DNA of 64,000 nt from positions 1 through 64,000 of the forward strand of contig NZ_UUOC01000051.1 in assembly GCF_900590755.1 (NCBI RefSeq), in the 5' to 3' direction. The notes below the pieces were generated by a model that saw only the letters and a program-made list of their open reading frames with translations, did not search any database and was not told where the DNA came from. The stretch's first letter is position 1; each line of letters starts with the position of its first letter. The translations under genes were made by a program, and so were the position numbers. The stretch is from Pseudomonas viridiflava (GTDB taxonomy: Bacteria; Pseudomonadota; Gammaproteobacteria; Pseudomonadales; Pseudomonadaceae). This document shows, piece after piece, positions 17,829-26,064 of the stretch.

Positions 17829-18986
17829 ATGAAAGCCTCTTGGGACATTTTTTGCAGCGTCGTGGATAACTACGGCGACATCGGCGTGACCTGGCGTCTG
17901 GCCAGGCAACTGGTGGCCGAACATGATCTGGCTGTGCGCCTGTGGGTCGATGATCTTGCTGCCTTCGTGCGCCTGTGCCCTGGCGCTGATGCCTCGGCGC
18001 AACAGCAGTGGCAGGAGGGCGTCAGTGTTCATCTCTGGGCCAAAGATGGGGCCGGGGACTGGCAGCCCACCGAGGTTGCCGATGTGATCATCGAGGCCTT
18101 TGCCTGCCGTCTGCCGCCCGCTTATGAGCAGGCCATCCTTGAGCGTTCGCCACGGCCGGTGTGGATCAATCTGGAATACCTCAGCGCCGAGGAGTGGGTC
18201 AGTGGCTGTCATGGGCTGCCGTCGGTGCAGTCCAATGGCCTGCGCAAGTTCTTCTTCTTTCCGGGTTTTCTGCCGACCACCGGCGGATTGCTGCGCGAGG
18301 GAAATCTGATCGCCAGCCGTCAGGCTTTTCAGCAGGACAAAGCAAAGCAACGAATTTTCCTGCAAGGGCTCGGGGTTTCTCCCGACGACGGCGCTCGACT
18401 GATCTCGGTGTTTGCCTACGAAAATCCGGGAATCGGCCCATGGCTTGAGGTCCTCGCCAACGGAGATCAGCCCACTCATTTGCTGGTCCCGGAAGGGCGC
18501 ATTCTGGGGGACATTCAAGGCTGGCTCGGCAGCGGACCCTTGCACGCGGGATCCATCGAAAAGCGTGGTGCATTGACGATTCAGGTGTTGCCGTTCGTCA
18601 GACAGGAGGATTACGACCGCCTGTTATGGTGCTGCGATTTCAACGTGGTACGGGGTGAAGACTCGTTCGTGCGCGCTCAATGGGCGGGTCGGCCGCTGCT
18701 CTGGCACATCTATGAACAGGACGATGACGCCCATTGGGCCAAGCTCGATGCCTTTCTTGAGCTATACCTTGCGGGGCTCTCGCCAGCCGCTGCGCAGGCG
18801 TTGAGCTGTTTCTGGCGTGCCTGGAATGCTGGTGAAGACGGGTCGCAAAGCTGGCAGGCGCTGGCTGCCAATGCCAATGAGATTGAGCAACATGCCCAAC
18901 GCTGGTGCGCGAAGCTGGCTTCACACGCGGATCTTGCTGCGGCGCTGGTACTGTTTTGTGGAGTTTCGTATGATACGCGGCCTTGA
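17829..18986 (+). CDS. earP: EarP, protein-arginine rhamnosyltransferase for EF-P
   Basis: EarP transfers rhamnose from dTDP-rhamnose to Arg32 of translation factor EF-P, which lets EF-P relieve ribosome stalling at polyproline. The 385-residue protein begins MKASWDIFCSVVDNYGDIGV, giving the catalytic aspartates D13 and D17 of the GT-B fold, and has the nucleotide-sugar-site segment RGEDSFVRAQWAGRPLLWHI in the C-terminal half. The start at 17829 has GGGAG upstream. The target gene efp follows 87 bases later, the usual pairing in pseudomonads. Confidence 0.95.
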   Translation: MKASWDIFCSVVDNYGDIGVTWRLARQLVAEHDLAVRLWVDDLAAFVRLCPGADASAQQQWQEGVSVHLWAKDGAGDWQPTEVADVIIEAFACRLPPAYEQAILERSPRPVWINLEYLSAEEWVSGCHGLPSVQSNGLRKFFFFPGFLPTTGGLLREGNLIASRQAFQQDKAKQRIFLQGLGVSPDDGARLISVFAYENPGIGPWLEVLANGDQPTHLLVPEGRILGDIQGWLGSGPLHAGSIEKRGALTIQVLPFVRQEDYDRLLWCCDFNVVRGEDSFVRAQWAGRPLLWHIYEQDDDAHWAKLDAFLELYLAGLSPAAAQALSCFWRAWNAGEDGSQSWQALAANANEIEQHAQRWCAKLASHADLAAALVLFCGVSYDTRP

Positions 18987-18990
18987 TATT

Positions 18991-19042
18991 AGGCTCTGTA
19001 CGAAAAAGGCCCGTTGTAGAAGGTGTTTCTCGTACAGAGCCT
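18991..19042 (+). other. Perfect 12-bp inverted repeat between earP and efp
   Basis: AGGCTCTGTACG at 18991-19002 pairs with CGTACAGAGCCT at 19031-19042 across 28 bases, with further A/T pairing inside. There is no run of T after it, so it is not a standard terminator. It may be an mRNA hairpin in the efp leader or a remnant of a mobile element end. Confidence 0.7.
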
Positions 19043-19073
19043 CGGTAATTCCATCCAAATTCGGATATACGCA

Positions 19074-19643
19074 ATGAAAACTGGTAAAGAACTCAAACCC
19101 GGTACCGTAATTCGTCTCGAAAACGACCCTTGGCTGGTTCAGAAGGCTGAATTCACCAAGTCTGGTCGTAACAGCGCAATTATGAAGACCAAGCTGAAAA
19201 ACCTGCTGACCGGTTACAAGACCGAGATCGTTTACAGCGCTGACGACAAACTGGACGACGTAATCCTCGACCGCAAAGAAGCGACCCTGTCCTTCATCAG
19301 CGGCGACACCTACACGTTCATGGACACCACTGACTACACCATGTACGAGCTGAACGCTGAAGACATCGAAGCCGTTCTGCCATTCGTTGAAGAAGGCATG
19401 ACCGACGTCTGCGAAGCGATCTTCTTCGAAGAGCGTCTGGTTTCCGTTGAGCTGCCGACCACCATCGTTCGCGTAGTTGACTACACCGAAGGTTCGGCCC
19501 GTGGCGACACGTCCGGCAAGGTAATGAAGCCTGCCAAGCTGAGCAACGGTACCGAGCTGCAAGTTGCTGATTTCATCGAAATCGGTGACCGTATCGAAAT
19601 CGACACCCGTGAAGGCGGTTCCTACAAAGGCCGTGCTAAATAA
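19074..19643 (+). CDS. efp: Elongation factor P
   Basis: EF-P, 189 residues, binds between the P and E sites of the ribosome and promotes peptide bond formation at consecutive prolines. The tip loop reads KSGRNSAI with arginine exactly at position 32, the site rhamnosylated by EarP; lysine would be expected in EpmA-type species. The three-domain order is complete, ending IDTREGGSYKGRAK. Codon use is strongly biased to preferred codons, as expected for a highly expressed gene. A rho-independent terminator follows at 19671. Confidence 0.98.
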   Translation: MKTGKELKPGTVIRLENDPWLVQKAEFTKSGRNSAIMKTKLKNLLTGYKTEIVYSADDKLDDVILDRKEATLSFISGDTYTFMDTTDYTMYELNAEDIEAVLPFVEEGMTDVCEAIFFEERLVSVELPTTIVRVVDYTEGSARGDTSGKVMKPAKLSNGTELQVADFIEIGDRIEIDTREGGSYKGRAK

Positions 19644-19670
19644 GCACAGCTTTTACCGGAACAACAAAAA

Positions 19671-19696
19671 AGCCCGCAGCGATGCGGGCTTTTTTG
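19671..19696 (+). terminator. Rho-independent terminator of efp
   Basis: GC-rich hairpin AGCCCGCAGCGATGCGGGCT followed by TTTTTG, 27 bases after the efp stop. Confidence 0.9.
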
Positions 19697-19771
19697 TGGG
19701 CGGGTGTTTTGTTTCCGACTTGAGGCTCCAATTTTCCAGGCACCCCTGCATCACAAGTCAAACAGTGATCC

Positions 19772-19860
19772 TGTAGGAGTGAGCTTGCTCGCGATGGCGG
19801 TAGATCTGTAGACAAATTATCGTCTGATCTGACGCTATCGCGAGCAAGCTCACTCCTACA
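19772..19860. repeat. REP inverted pair, family C
   Basis: Arms TGTAGGAGTGAGCTTGCTCG and CGAGCAAGCTCACTCCTACA, between efp and ohr. Confidence 0.9.
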
Positions 19861-19906
19861 GAAAAAAGCATTCCAATGCATTCGTGTTGGAGCAGAACTG
19901 CCGTCC

Positions 19907-20326
19907 TTACACGGTCACATGCAACCGCACATCAACATTACCGCGCGTGGCGTTGGAGTACGGGCACACCTGGTGGGCGGCTTCGACCAGTTGCTCGGCG
20001 TCGGCTTGTTCCAGACCTGGCAGGTTGATGTTCAGGTCGATGTCCAGACCGAAACCACCAGGGATCTGGCCGATACCCACGTGGGCAGTGATCGACGCGT
20101 CAGCCGGGATGCTGCGTTTGCTCTGACCCGCGACGAATTTCAGTGCGCCGATGAAGCAGGCCGAGTAGCCAGCTGCGAACAGCTGCTCAGGGTTGGTAGC
20201 TGCACCGCCTGCGCCGCCGAGTTCTTTTGGCGTGGCCAGTTTTACGTCCAGGATGTTGTCGCTGGAAACGGCACGACCATCACGGCCGCCGGTTGCAGTT
20301 GCGATTGCTGTGTAGAGAGTGTCCAT
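19907..20326 (-). CDS. ohr: Organic hydroperoxide resistance protein Ohr
   Basis: Ohr is a cytoplasmic thiol peroxidase that reduces organic and fatty-acid hydroperoxides, recycled by lipoylated proteins. 139 residues; the two catalytic cysteines are C57 (AGYSACFIGAL) and C121 (HQVCPYSNATRGN). Start taken at 20326 (MDTLYTAI) because GAGGA is 6 bases upstream; the ATG two codons earlier touches the ribosome site. It lies downstream of its regulator gene ohrR on the same strand, with two matching 19-bp sites between them. Confidence 0.96.
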   Translation of the reverse strand: MDTLYTAIATATGGRDGRAVSSDNILDVKLATPKELGGAGGAATNPEQLFAAGYSACFIGALKFVAGQSKRSIPADASITAHVGIGQIPGGFGLDIDLNINLPGLEQADAEQLVEAAHQVCPYSNATRGNVDVRLHVTV

Positions 20327-20389
20327 GGTCATTCCTCATTTATGTCTGCGAGATCGTAGTGATCGAATGGGTCGAGAGCTTGTCGGTTT

Positions 20390-20408
20390 GCGCTAAATAT
20401 TTGTGCGC
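20390..20408. promoter_or_regulatory. Candidate OhrR operator, proximal site
   Basis: 19-bp imperfect palindrome GCGCTAAATATTTGTGCGC, lying 64 bases upstream of the ohr start. Same GCGC-N11-GCGC build as the site at 20433. Confidence 0.55.
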
Positions 20409-20432
20409 TAACTGAGTGAGATGGAATGTATC

Positions 20433-20451
20433 GCGCAAATAGTTTGTGCGC
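20433..20451. promoter_or_regulatory. Candidate OhrR operator, distal site
   Basis: 19-bp palindrome GCGCAAATAGTTTGTGCGC. Its centre is 43 bp from the first site, about four helical turns. Confidence 0.55.
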
Positions 20452-20486
20452 AAGATAATATTTTGAGAATGTCGCAACTCTGAATC

Positions 20487-20512
20487 TGTAGGAGCTGCCG
20501 AAGGCTGCGAAC
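20487..20512 (+). repeat. Single REP unit, family B
   Basis: One arm only, CTGTAGGAGCTGCCGAAGGC with GCGAA; no facing partner before the ohrR stop. It lies between ohrR and ohr, so the two may be separate transcripts. Confidence 0.75.
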
Positions 20513-20538
20513 TGCGATGCATCAGGCAGTCGGCGGCC

Positions 20539-21006
20539 TCAAACACTCCCCTGCAAATTCCCCCGCAACTTCAGCAACTCACCCTGCAGTTCAACCAGCT
20601 TATCCAGCTCTAGGCCACTGGCCGACAGGATGCAGCCCGGTACGGTCAGGGCCTTCTGTTGCAGGGCGCGGCCTTGTTCGGTGAGAAACAGCTGAACCAC
20701 GCGTTCATCTTCCTTGCTGCGGGTGCGGCTGATGAAGCCTTCGCCTTCCAGGCGTTTGAGCAGCGGAGTCAAGGAGCCCGGGTCGGTCAGCATGCGGGTG
20801 CTGATCTCGCCGACGGTGATGCCGTCCTGCTCCCAGAGCACCATCATCGCCAGGTATTGCGGGTAGGTCAGGCCCAGTGCTTGCAACAGCGGTTTGTAGA
20901 CCTTGGTCATCAGCAGTGAAGTGGAATAAAGAGCGAAACAGAGCTGATTGTCGAGCAGCAAGGCATCGCAGTTGCTGTCGTGAGTGGAGCCGGCAGCTGC
21001 GGTCAT
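20539..21006 (-). CDS. ohrR: OhrR, MarR-family peroxide-sensing repressor
   Basis: OhrR represses ohr and is inactivated when its reactive cysteine is oxidised by organic hydroperoxide. 155 residues; the sensing cysteine is C23 in NQLCFALYSTS, with a winged-helix domain at about 50-115 (GEISTRMLTDPGSLTPLLKR recognition helix, then the RTRSKEDERVV wing). The start at 21006 has GAGGA 6-7 bases upstream. No second conserved cysteine is obvious at the C-terminus where two-cysteine OhrRs have one, although the protein has one at PGCILSA. Confidence 0.93.
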   Translation of the reverse strand: MTAAAGSTHDSNCDALLLDNQLCFALYSTSLLMTKVYKPLLQALGLTYPQYLAMMVLWEQDGITVGEISTRMLTDPGSLTPLLKRLEGEGFISRTRSKEDERVVQLFLTEQGRALQQKALTVPGCILSASGLELDKLVELQGELLKLRGNLQGSV

Positions 21007-21206
21007 GGGAGTTCCTCGTAATCCTGTCATCGCCACAATTTAGTGGCGTGACCTTTAATGCGCCAGATAAATTCTGCCATCGCTCGGGAACGATCGGCCT
21101 TAATGCCTTCAAGAAGCATGAAACCTCAAGGATAGCGGCGATCTGATATTTGCCTGCGAAGCGAGACTGCGTAGCATGCGCACACAGGTTGAATAAGGGC
21201 GCTGGC

Positions 21207-21953
21207 GTGATTGAAATCGTGATGTTTGTCTTGCTGGGTGCTGCCATGGGCACCCTGGGTGGGTTGTTCGGCATTGGTGGTGGGCTGGTGGCGATTCCCG
21301 CGTTGGGTGTGCTGTTCGGTCTGGACCAGCAGTTGGCCCAGGGCACCGCGCTACTGATGGTGCTGCCCAATGTGCTGCTGGCCCTGTGGCGCTACAACCA
21401 GCGTAATCGCGTGTCGTTGCGCAATGCCCTGATGCTGATCATCCCCAGTTTCTGCTTCGCCTGGCTGACATCTTTGTGGGCGGTGCGGCTCGATCCACAA
21501 TACATGCGCATCAGCTTTGTGGGATTTTTGATCATGCTGACCTTGTTCAATCTGGCGCAGATGTACTGGCGTAAAGGTCAGGCCAGTACCGAACTGCGTC
21601 ACGCCAATCATCTCTGGCTGCTGGGCGTTGGCTCGGGGATCACCGGTGGGGTGTTCGGGGTGGGCGGCGGCGTCATTGCAACGCCGATTCTGACCGGCAT
21701 TTTCGGCGCTACTCAGGTGGTTGCCCAAGGTTTGGCATTGGCGCTGGCGGCACCGACCACTGGCATCACGCTGTTCATGTACGCGCTGCATGATCACGTC
21801 AACTGGAGCATGGGCATCCCTCTGGCAATTGGCGGCCTGGCCAGCATCAGTTGGGGGGTGAAGCTTGCGCATTCGCTTCCAGAACGTGTGCTGCGCGCCT
21901 GGTTTTGCGGCTTCCTGATCATCTGCGCGGTGATTCTGTTGTTTAAAGTCTGA
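21207..21953 (+). CDS. TauE/SafE family membrane exporter
   Basis: A 248-residue TauE/SafE (COG0730) protein, a family that moves sulfite, sulfoacetate and other small anions across the inner membrane. It has about eight hydrophobic segments and the family's repeated glycine motifs GGLFGIGGGLVAIPAL near the start and GGVFGVGGGVIATPIL in the second half. The likely start is GTG at 21207 with AAGGG upstream. It converges with the LysR gene, 6 bases apart. The substrate is not known. Confidence 0.85.
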   Translation: MIEIVMFVLLGAAMGTLGGLFGIGGGLVAIPALGVLFGLDQQLAQGTALLMVLPNVLLALWRYNQRNRVSLRNALMLIIPSFCFAWLTSLWAVRLDPQYMRISFVGFLIMLTLFNLAQMYWRKGQASTELRHANHLWLLGVGSGITGGVFGVGGGVIATPILTGIFGATQVVAQGLALALAAPTTGITLFMYALHDHVNWSMGIPLAIGGLASISWGVKLAHSLPERVLRAWFCGFLIICAVILLFKV

Positions 21954-21959
21954 AAATCT

Positions 21960-22814
21960 TCACAGCCTGAAACCGTCGGCGATGTGCTCGGCCAGGCATT
22001 CGGTGATGGGTGAAACACTCTGCGGATTGCGCAACAAAACAATGCTGGCTGCTGGCAATTGCGGAAGCCCTTCAGCCTCGCCCAGGATGCGCAAATCCGG
22101 GGTGATCAGGCTTTCCAGCTGCGCAGTGACGGCCAGCCCGGCACTGACCACGGCCATCAGCGCTGAAAGGCTGGCGCTGGTGTAGGCGATCCGGAAATCA
22201 CGCTGCGCCGCATCCAAAGCGTTGCTGGTCCATTCCCGGCAGAAACAATCAGTGTTGAACATCGCAAGAGGCATCGGCGTTGTTTCGTGAGGGCAGAAAC
22301 CCACTGCTTCGGCCCAGACGAAACGCTCCTGGCGCAGGGTCTGGCCGATTTCAGTACCGGGTTGCCGAGTGACGATACTCAGGTCCAGATCCTTGCGTTG
22401 CAGCAGTGACGCCGACGACTCGCAATGCACTTCCACCTGAATCAGCGGATAGGCCTGGGCGAAGCGCGACAGGATGCCCGGCAGAAAGCGCATCACGTAA
22501 TCATCCGGCGTACCGATCTTGACCACGCCCACCATGTGCGGCTCGCGCAAGGTATTGAACACTTCACTGTGCAATTTCAGGATCCGTCGCGCGTAACCCA
22601 GCAGTACCTGGCCTTCGGCGGTCAGGCTGACGGTGCGGCCGTCACGCTGAAACAGTGCCCGCTGCAGGATGTCTTCTTCCAGGCGCTTCATCTGCATGCT
22701 CACCGCAGATTGCGTGCGGTTAACCACTTCGCCAGCACGGGTGAATCCACCTTGATCGGCGATGGCGACGAAGGTGCGCAGCAACTCTGTGTCGATGCTC
22801 GGGTAGCTGGCCAA
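21960..22814 (-). CDS. LysR-family transcriptional regulator, LrhA-like
   Basis: LysR regulator with an N-terminal helix-turn-helix (IDTELLRTFVAIADQGGFTR, then QSAVSMQMKRLEED) and a substrate-binding effector domain from about residue 90. I place the start at TTG 22814 because GGGAG lies 9 bases upstream and the protein then begins five residues before the first helix as LysRs do; ATG at 22850 is the alternative. It is divergent from a DUF1127 gene, a pairing that suggests the two share a promoter region. Target unknown. Confidence 0.87.
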   Translation of the reverse strand: MASYPSIDTELLRTFVAIADQGGFTRAGEVVNRTQSAVSMQMKRLEEDILQRALFQRDGRTVSLTAEGQVLLGYARRILKLHSEVFNTLREPHMVGVVKIGTPDDYVMRFLPGILSRFAQAYPLIQVEVHCESSASLLQRKDLDLSIVTRQPGTEIGQTLRQERFVWAEAVGFCPHETTPMPLAMFNTDCFCREWTSNALDAAQRDFRIAYTSASLSALMAVVSAGLAVTAQLESLITPDLRILGEAEGLPQLPAASIVLLRNPQSVSPITECLAEHIADGFRL

Positions 22815-22908
22815 TACATCAATCTCCCAGATGCAGTACATAAGAAACATTCGTTGGATTGATCTTAGCCCCAGGCAGAGACTTAAGTCATCTCACACGG
22901 AGGGCAAG

Positions 22909-23136
22909 ATGATGAAAGGTCAAAAAGGTTATGTGTTGGTGCAGGCGCACAGTTCATTTACAGCGCGCGCGCTCAGGTCGGTGAAGGCTCACATAGCGCG
23001 CTGGTACGAACTGCATCGCCAGCGTCGGCAATTGGCTAAGTTGAGCGATGACGCTTTGAAGGATCTAGGGCTGAGCCGGGCCGATGTGTATCGGGAGACC
23101 GAGCAGCACTTCTGGAATGACACGATGAACCGCTGA
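22909..23136 (+). CDS. DUF1127 (YjiS-like) small protein
   Basis: 75 residues from ATG 22909, with GGAGG 6 bases upstream. The C-terminal half is a DUF1127 domain: RWYELHRQRRQLAKLSDDAL then KDLGLSRADVYRE. Such small arginine-rich proteins occur widely in proteobacteria; some act in RNA or phosphate/carbon regulation, others are unstudied. Divergent from the LysR regulator. Confidence 0.82.
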   Translation: MMKGQKGYVLVQAHSSFTARALRSVKAHIARWYELHRQRRQLAKLSDDALKDLGLSRADVYRETEQHFWNDTMNR

Positions 23137-23163
23137 CAGCGGCGTGTCGTATCGGTTAGCGTT

Positions 23164-23182
23164 GGGGCTCTTCAGGAGCCCC
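23164..23182 (+). promoter_or_regulatory. Hairpin covering the ribosome site of the ycaQ-like gene
   Basis: GGGGCTC, 5 bases, GAGCCCC. The ribosome site AGGAG (23174-23178) is partly in the right arm and the ATG is at 23185. No T-run follows, so it is not a standard terminator of the upstream gene. Confidence 0.55.
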
Positions 23183-23184
23183 GT

Positions 23185-24393
23185 ATGACTTCAGACATGT
23201 CGCTCAAGCACGCTCGTCGGCTTGCGTTGGCCGCGCAAGGTTTCAACGGGCGTTCGCCGCCCGCCAGAATCAAGGCCAGCCATGTCACGCAGTTGATCGA
23301 GCGTCTCGGCGTGGTACAGATCGACTCGGTCAATGCCTTGGTGCGCTCCCATTACCTGCCGCTGTTTTCCCGGCTGGGCAATTATTCCCAGGCGTTGCTG
23401 GATCAAGCGGCCTGGAGCCAGGGGCGGCAGCGCAAGTTATTCGAATACTGGGGCCATGAAGCCTCGCTGTTGCCAGTCAACCTGTACCCGCTGATGCGTT
23501 GGCGCATGCGGCGCGCTGCCCAGGGCGAAGGCATCTATCAGCAACTGGCGAAATTCGGTCGCGAACAGCAATCGACCATAGCCCGAGTGCTGCAGGCGGT
23601 TCGCGAGCAGGGCGCTTTGGGCGCGGGCAGTTTGAGCACCCGAGAGGAGCGCGCCGGACCCTGGTGGGACTGGAGCGCGGAAAAGATGGCGCTGGAATGG
23701 CTATTTGCTGCGGGTGAGTTGACGGTCGCCGGGCGTCGGGGTTTCGAGCGGCTTTACGACTTGCCCGAGCGGGTCCTGCCTGCGGCTGTGCTCGATCATC
23801 CGGACCTTCACGAAGATCATGCACAGCGGGCGTTATTGCTGCATGCGGCCACGGCGCTGGGTGTCGGGACCGAAAAGGACTTGCGTGATTATTTCCGCCA
23901 GGACCCGTTGCCCAGCAGAAAAGCCCTGGCGGAACTGGTGGAAGAGGGTGCTCTGGATATCGTCCGGGTTCAGGGCTGGCGTCAATCGGCGTTCCGCCTG
24001 CCGGACAGCAAAGTGCCGCGCAAAGTCGTCGCCAGTGCGCTGTTATCGCCTTTTGATTCGCTAATCTGGGAGCGCTCCCGCACCGAGCGGCTGTTCGATT
24101 TTCGGTATCGACTGGAAATCTACACGCCAGCACTGAAGCGGGTTTATGGCTATTACGTGTTGCCGTTCCTGCACAACGAGCACATCGCCGCCCGGGTCGA
24201 TCTGCGCGCCGAGCGAGCCATGGGAAGATTGGCGGTCCATGCGGTGCATGAAGAGCAGCCAGGGCTGGATGAAGAGGGCATGCAGGCCTTGGCGTATAAC
24301 CTGCGGCAATTGGCGGATTGGTTGGGGTTGCCGGAGGTGCTGATCAATTGCGAGCGGGTGAGTGGCGCACGCCTGAAAGTCGAGTTTGCGTGA
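23185..24393 (+). CDS. YcaQ/AlkX-like DNA glycosylase (HTH_42 family)
   Basis: 402 residues of the winged-helix HTH_42 family. E. coli YcaQ (AlkX) is a glycosylase that unhooks DNA interstrand crosslinks and uses a QxD motif; here the motif is Q-I-D in LGVVQIDSVNALVRSHYLP near residue 48-60. Other family segments include KLFEYWGHEASLLP and LLSPFDSLIWERSRTERLF. The start has AGGAG 6 bases upstream. Likely a DNA repair enzyme; lesion range cannot be read from sequence. Confidence 0.85.
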   Translation: MTSDMSLKHARRLALAAQGFNGRSPPARIKASHVTQLIERLGVVQIDSVNALVRSHYLPLFSRLGNYSQALLDQAAWSQGRQRKLFEYWGHEASLLPVNLYPLMRWRMRRAAQGEGIYQQLAKFGREQQSTIARVLQAVREQGALGAGSLSTREERAGPWWDWSAEKMALEWLFAAGELTVAGRRGFERLYDLPERVLPAAVLDHPDLHEDHAQRALLLHAATALGVGTEKDLRDYFRQDPLPSRKALAELVEEGALDIVRVQGWRQSAFRLPDSKVPRKVVASALLSPFDSLIWERSRTERLFDFRYRLEIYTPALKRVYGYYVLPFLHNEHIAARVDLRAERAMGRLAVHAVHEEQPGLDEEGMQALAYNLRQLADWLGLPEVLINCERVSGARLKVEFA

Positions 24394-24397
24394 AACC

Positions 24398-24469
24398 TGT
24401 AGGAGCTGCCGAAGGCTGCGAAAGCGGCGTGTCATGGATATCCATTCGCAGCCTTCGGCAGCTCCTACA
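24398..24469. repeat. REP inverted pair, family B
   Basis: Arms TGTAGGAGCTGCCGAAGGCT and AGCCTTCGGCAGCTCCTACA, between convergent genes. Confidence 0.92.
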
Positions 24470-24474
24470 AATAA

Positions 24475-25821
24475 TCAGCGTTTAACTTGCTTAAGGGTCT
24501 CCGCAATCAAAAACGCCAGCTCCAGCGACTGGTCGGCGTTCATGCGCGGGTCGCAGTGGGTGTGGTAGCGATCCGACAAGCCATCTTCAGTGATCGGCCG
24601 TGCTCCGCCGATGCATTCGGTGACGTTCTGCCCGGTCATTTCGATGTGGATACCGCCCGCGTAAGTCCCTTCAGCCTGATGCACCTGGAAGAACTGTTTC
24701 ACTTCACCGAGGATCTGCGCGAAGTCCCGGGTCTTGTAGCCGCTGCTGGCCTTGATCGTGTTGCCGTGCATCGGGTCCGAACTCCATAGCACCTTCTTGC
24801 CCTCGCGTTCCACGGCGCGGATCAGTTGGGGCAAGTGGTCGCCGACCTTGTTGGCGCCCATGCGGGCAATCAGGTTCAGGCGGCCGGGATCGTTGTCCGG
24901 GTTGAGGATGTCGATCAGGCGGATCAGGTCATCGGTGTTCATGCTCGGCCCGACCTTGACGCCAATCGGGTTGTTCACGCCGCGCAGGAATTCCACATGA
25001 GCGCCGTCCAGTTGCCGGGTGCGGTCGCCGATCCACAGCATGTGCGCCGAGCAATCGTAGAAATCATTGGTCAGGCTGTCGCGCCGCACGAAGGCTTCTT
25101 CGTAGTTCAGCAGCAAGGCTTCGTGGGCGGTGAAGAAGCTGGTTTCGCGCAGTTGTGGCGAGCTGTCCATGCCGCAGGCGCGCATGAAGGCCAGGGTTTC
25201 GTCGATACGGTCGGCCAGTTGGCTGTATTTCTCAGCCAATGCCGAGTTGGCGATGAAGTCCAGGTTCCACTTATGCACCTGATGCAAGTCGGCAAAACCG
25301 CCTTGGGCGAAGGCGCGCAGCAGGTTCAGGGTCGCGGTGGACTGGTTATAAGCCTGGATCAGCCGGTCCGGGTCTGGCGCACGGCTTTTCTCGTCGAAGC
25401 CGATGCCGTTGACGATATCGCCGCGATACGCCGGGAAGGTCACACCGTCGATGGTTTCATCATTGGCTGAACGGGGCTTGGCGAACTGACCGGCCATACG
25501 CCCAACTTTCACCACCGGGCAGCCAGCAGCGAAGGTCATGACGATCGCCATTTGCAGCAGCACTTTGAAGGTGTCGCGGATCTTGGCCGCCGAGAATTCA
25601 ACGAAGCTTTCCGCGCAGTCGCCGCCTTGCAGCAAAAAAGCGCGGCCCTGGGTGACCTCGGCAAACTGGCGGCGCAACTCCCGAGCTTCCCCCGCAAACA
25701 CCAATGGCGGGTAGCTCGCCAGCGTTTGCTCGACCTTCGCCAGATGCGCGGCATCGGGGTACTGGGGTTGTTGTTGAATCGGCAATGCCCGCCAGCTGTC
25801 GGGGCTCCAGGGTTGGCTCAT
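24475..25821 (-). CDS. Class II DAHP synthase (shikimate pathway entry)
   Basis: Condenses phosphoenolpyruvate and erythrose 4-phosphate to DAHP, the first step to aromatic amino acids. 448 residues of the class II (plant-like, AroA_II) type, distinct from the AroG/F/H class I enzymes. Visible family motifs: LLQGGDCAESF, KVGRMAGQFAKPRS, KVGPSMNTDDLI, RMGANKVGDHLP, LWSSDPMHGNT and GGIHIEMTGQNVTECIGG. Start at ATG 25821 (MSQPWSPD) with GAG six bases upstream. Single gene, downstream end next to a REP pair. Confidence 0.95.
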   Translation of the reverse strand: MSQPWSPDSWRALPIQQQPQYPDAAHLAKVEQTLASYPPLVFAGEARELRRQFAEVTQGRAFLLQGGDCAESFVEFSAAKIRDTFKVLLQMAIVMTFAAGCPVVKVGRMAGQFAKPRSANDETIDGVTFPAYRGDIVNGIGFDEKSRAPDPDRLIQAYNQSTATLNLLRAFAQGGFADLHQVHKWNLDFIANSALAEKYSQLADRIDETLAFMRACGMDSSPQLRETSFFTAHEALLLNYEEAFVRRDSLTNDFYDCSAHMLWIGDRTRQLDGAHVEFLRGVNNPIGVKVGPSMNTDDLIRLIDILNPDNDPGRLNLIARMGANKVGDHLPQLIRAVEREGKKVLWSSDPMHGNTIKASSGYKTRDFAQILGEVKQFFQVHQAEGTYAGGIHIEMTGQNVTECIGGARPITEDGLSDRYHTHCDPRMNADQSLELAFLIAETLKQVKR

Positions 25822-25922
25822 CATGAACTCGAGGTCAGTGCAATCGGACTGGCATGTTAGCAGTTCGCAGCCCGACTGGCGCACGCGCGCAGAACAGTGC
25901 AGGCTTGCGCGGCCAGTGACAT

Positions 25923-26014
25923 CTGTAGGAGCTCACGAGCAACGCGAGGCAGCGATAGCGGTTTGCCTGACACTCCGCCATCGCGACCGGCGTAACCTCC
26001 GATGGCTCCTACAG
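25923..26014. repeat. REP-like inverted pair, family C variant
   Basis: Left arm CTGTAGGAGCTCACGAGCAA; right arm ends GATGGCTCCTACAG. The arms match only at the ends. A better copy of the left-arm type is at 51031. Confidence 0.7.
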
Positions 26015-26064
26015 GTCGTGCGCTCTGGCGCCATTTTTTATGTTCGATGGGAGACGAGGAAGCA

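Noticed and set aside
18991..19042. Rho-independent terminator of earP.
   Set aside because: No T-run follows on the plus strand; the stem is better described as an unexplained inverted repeat.
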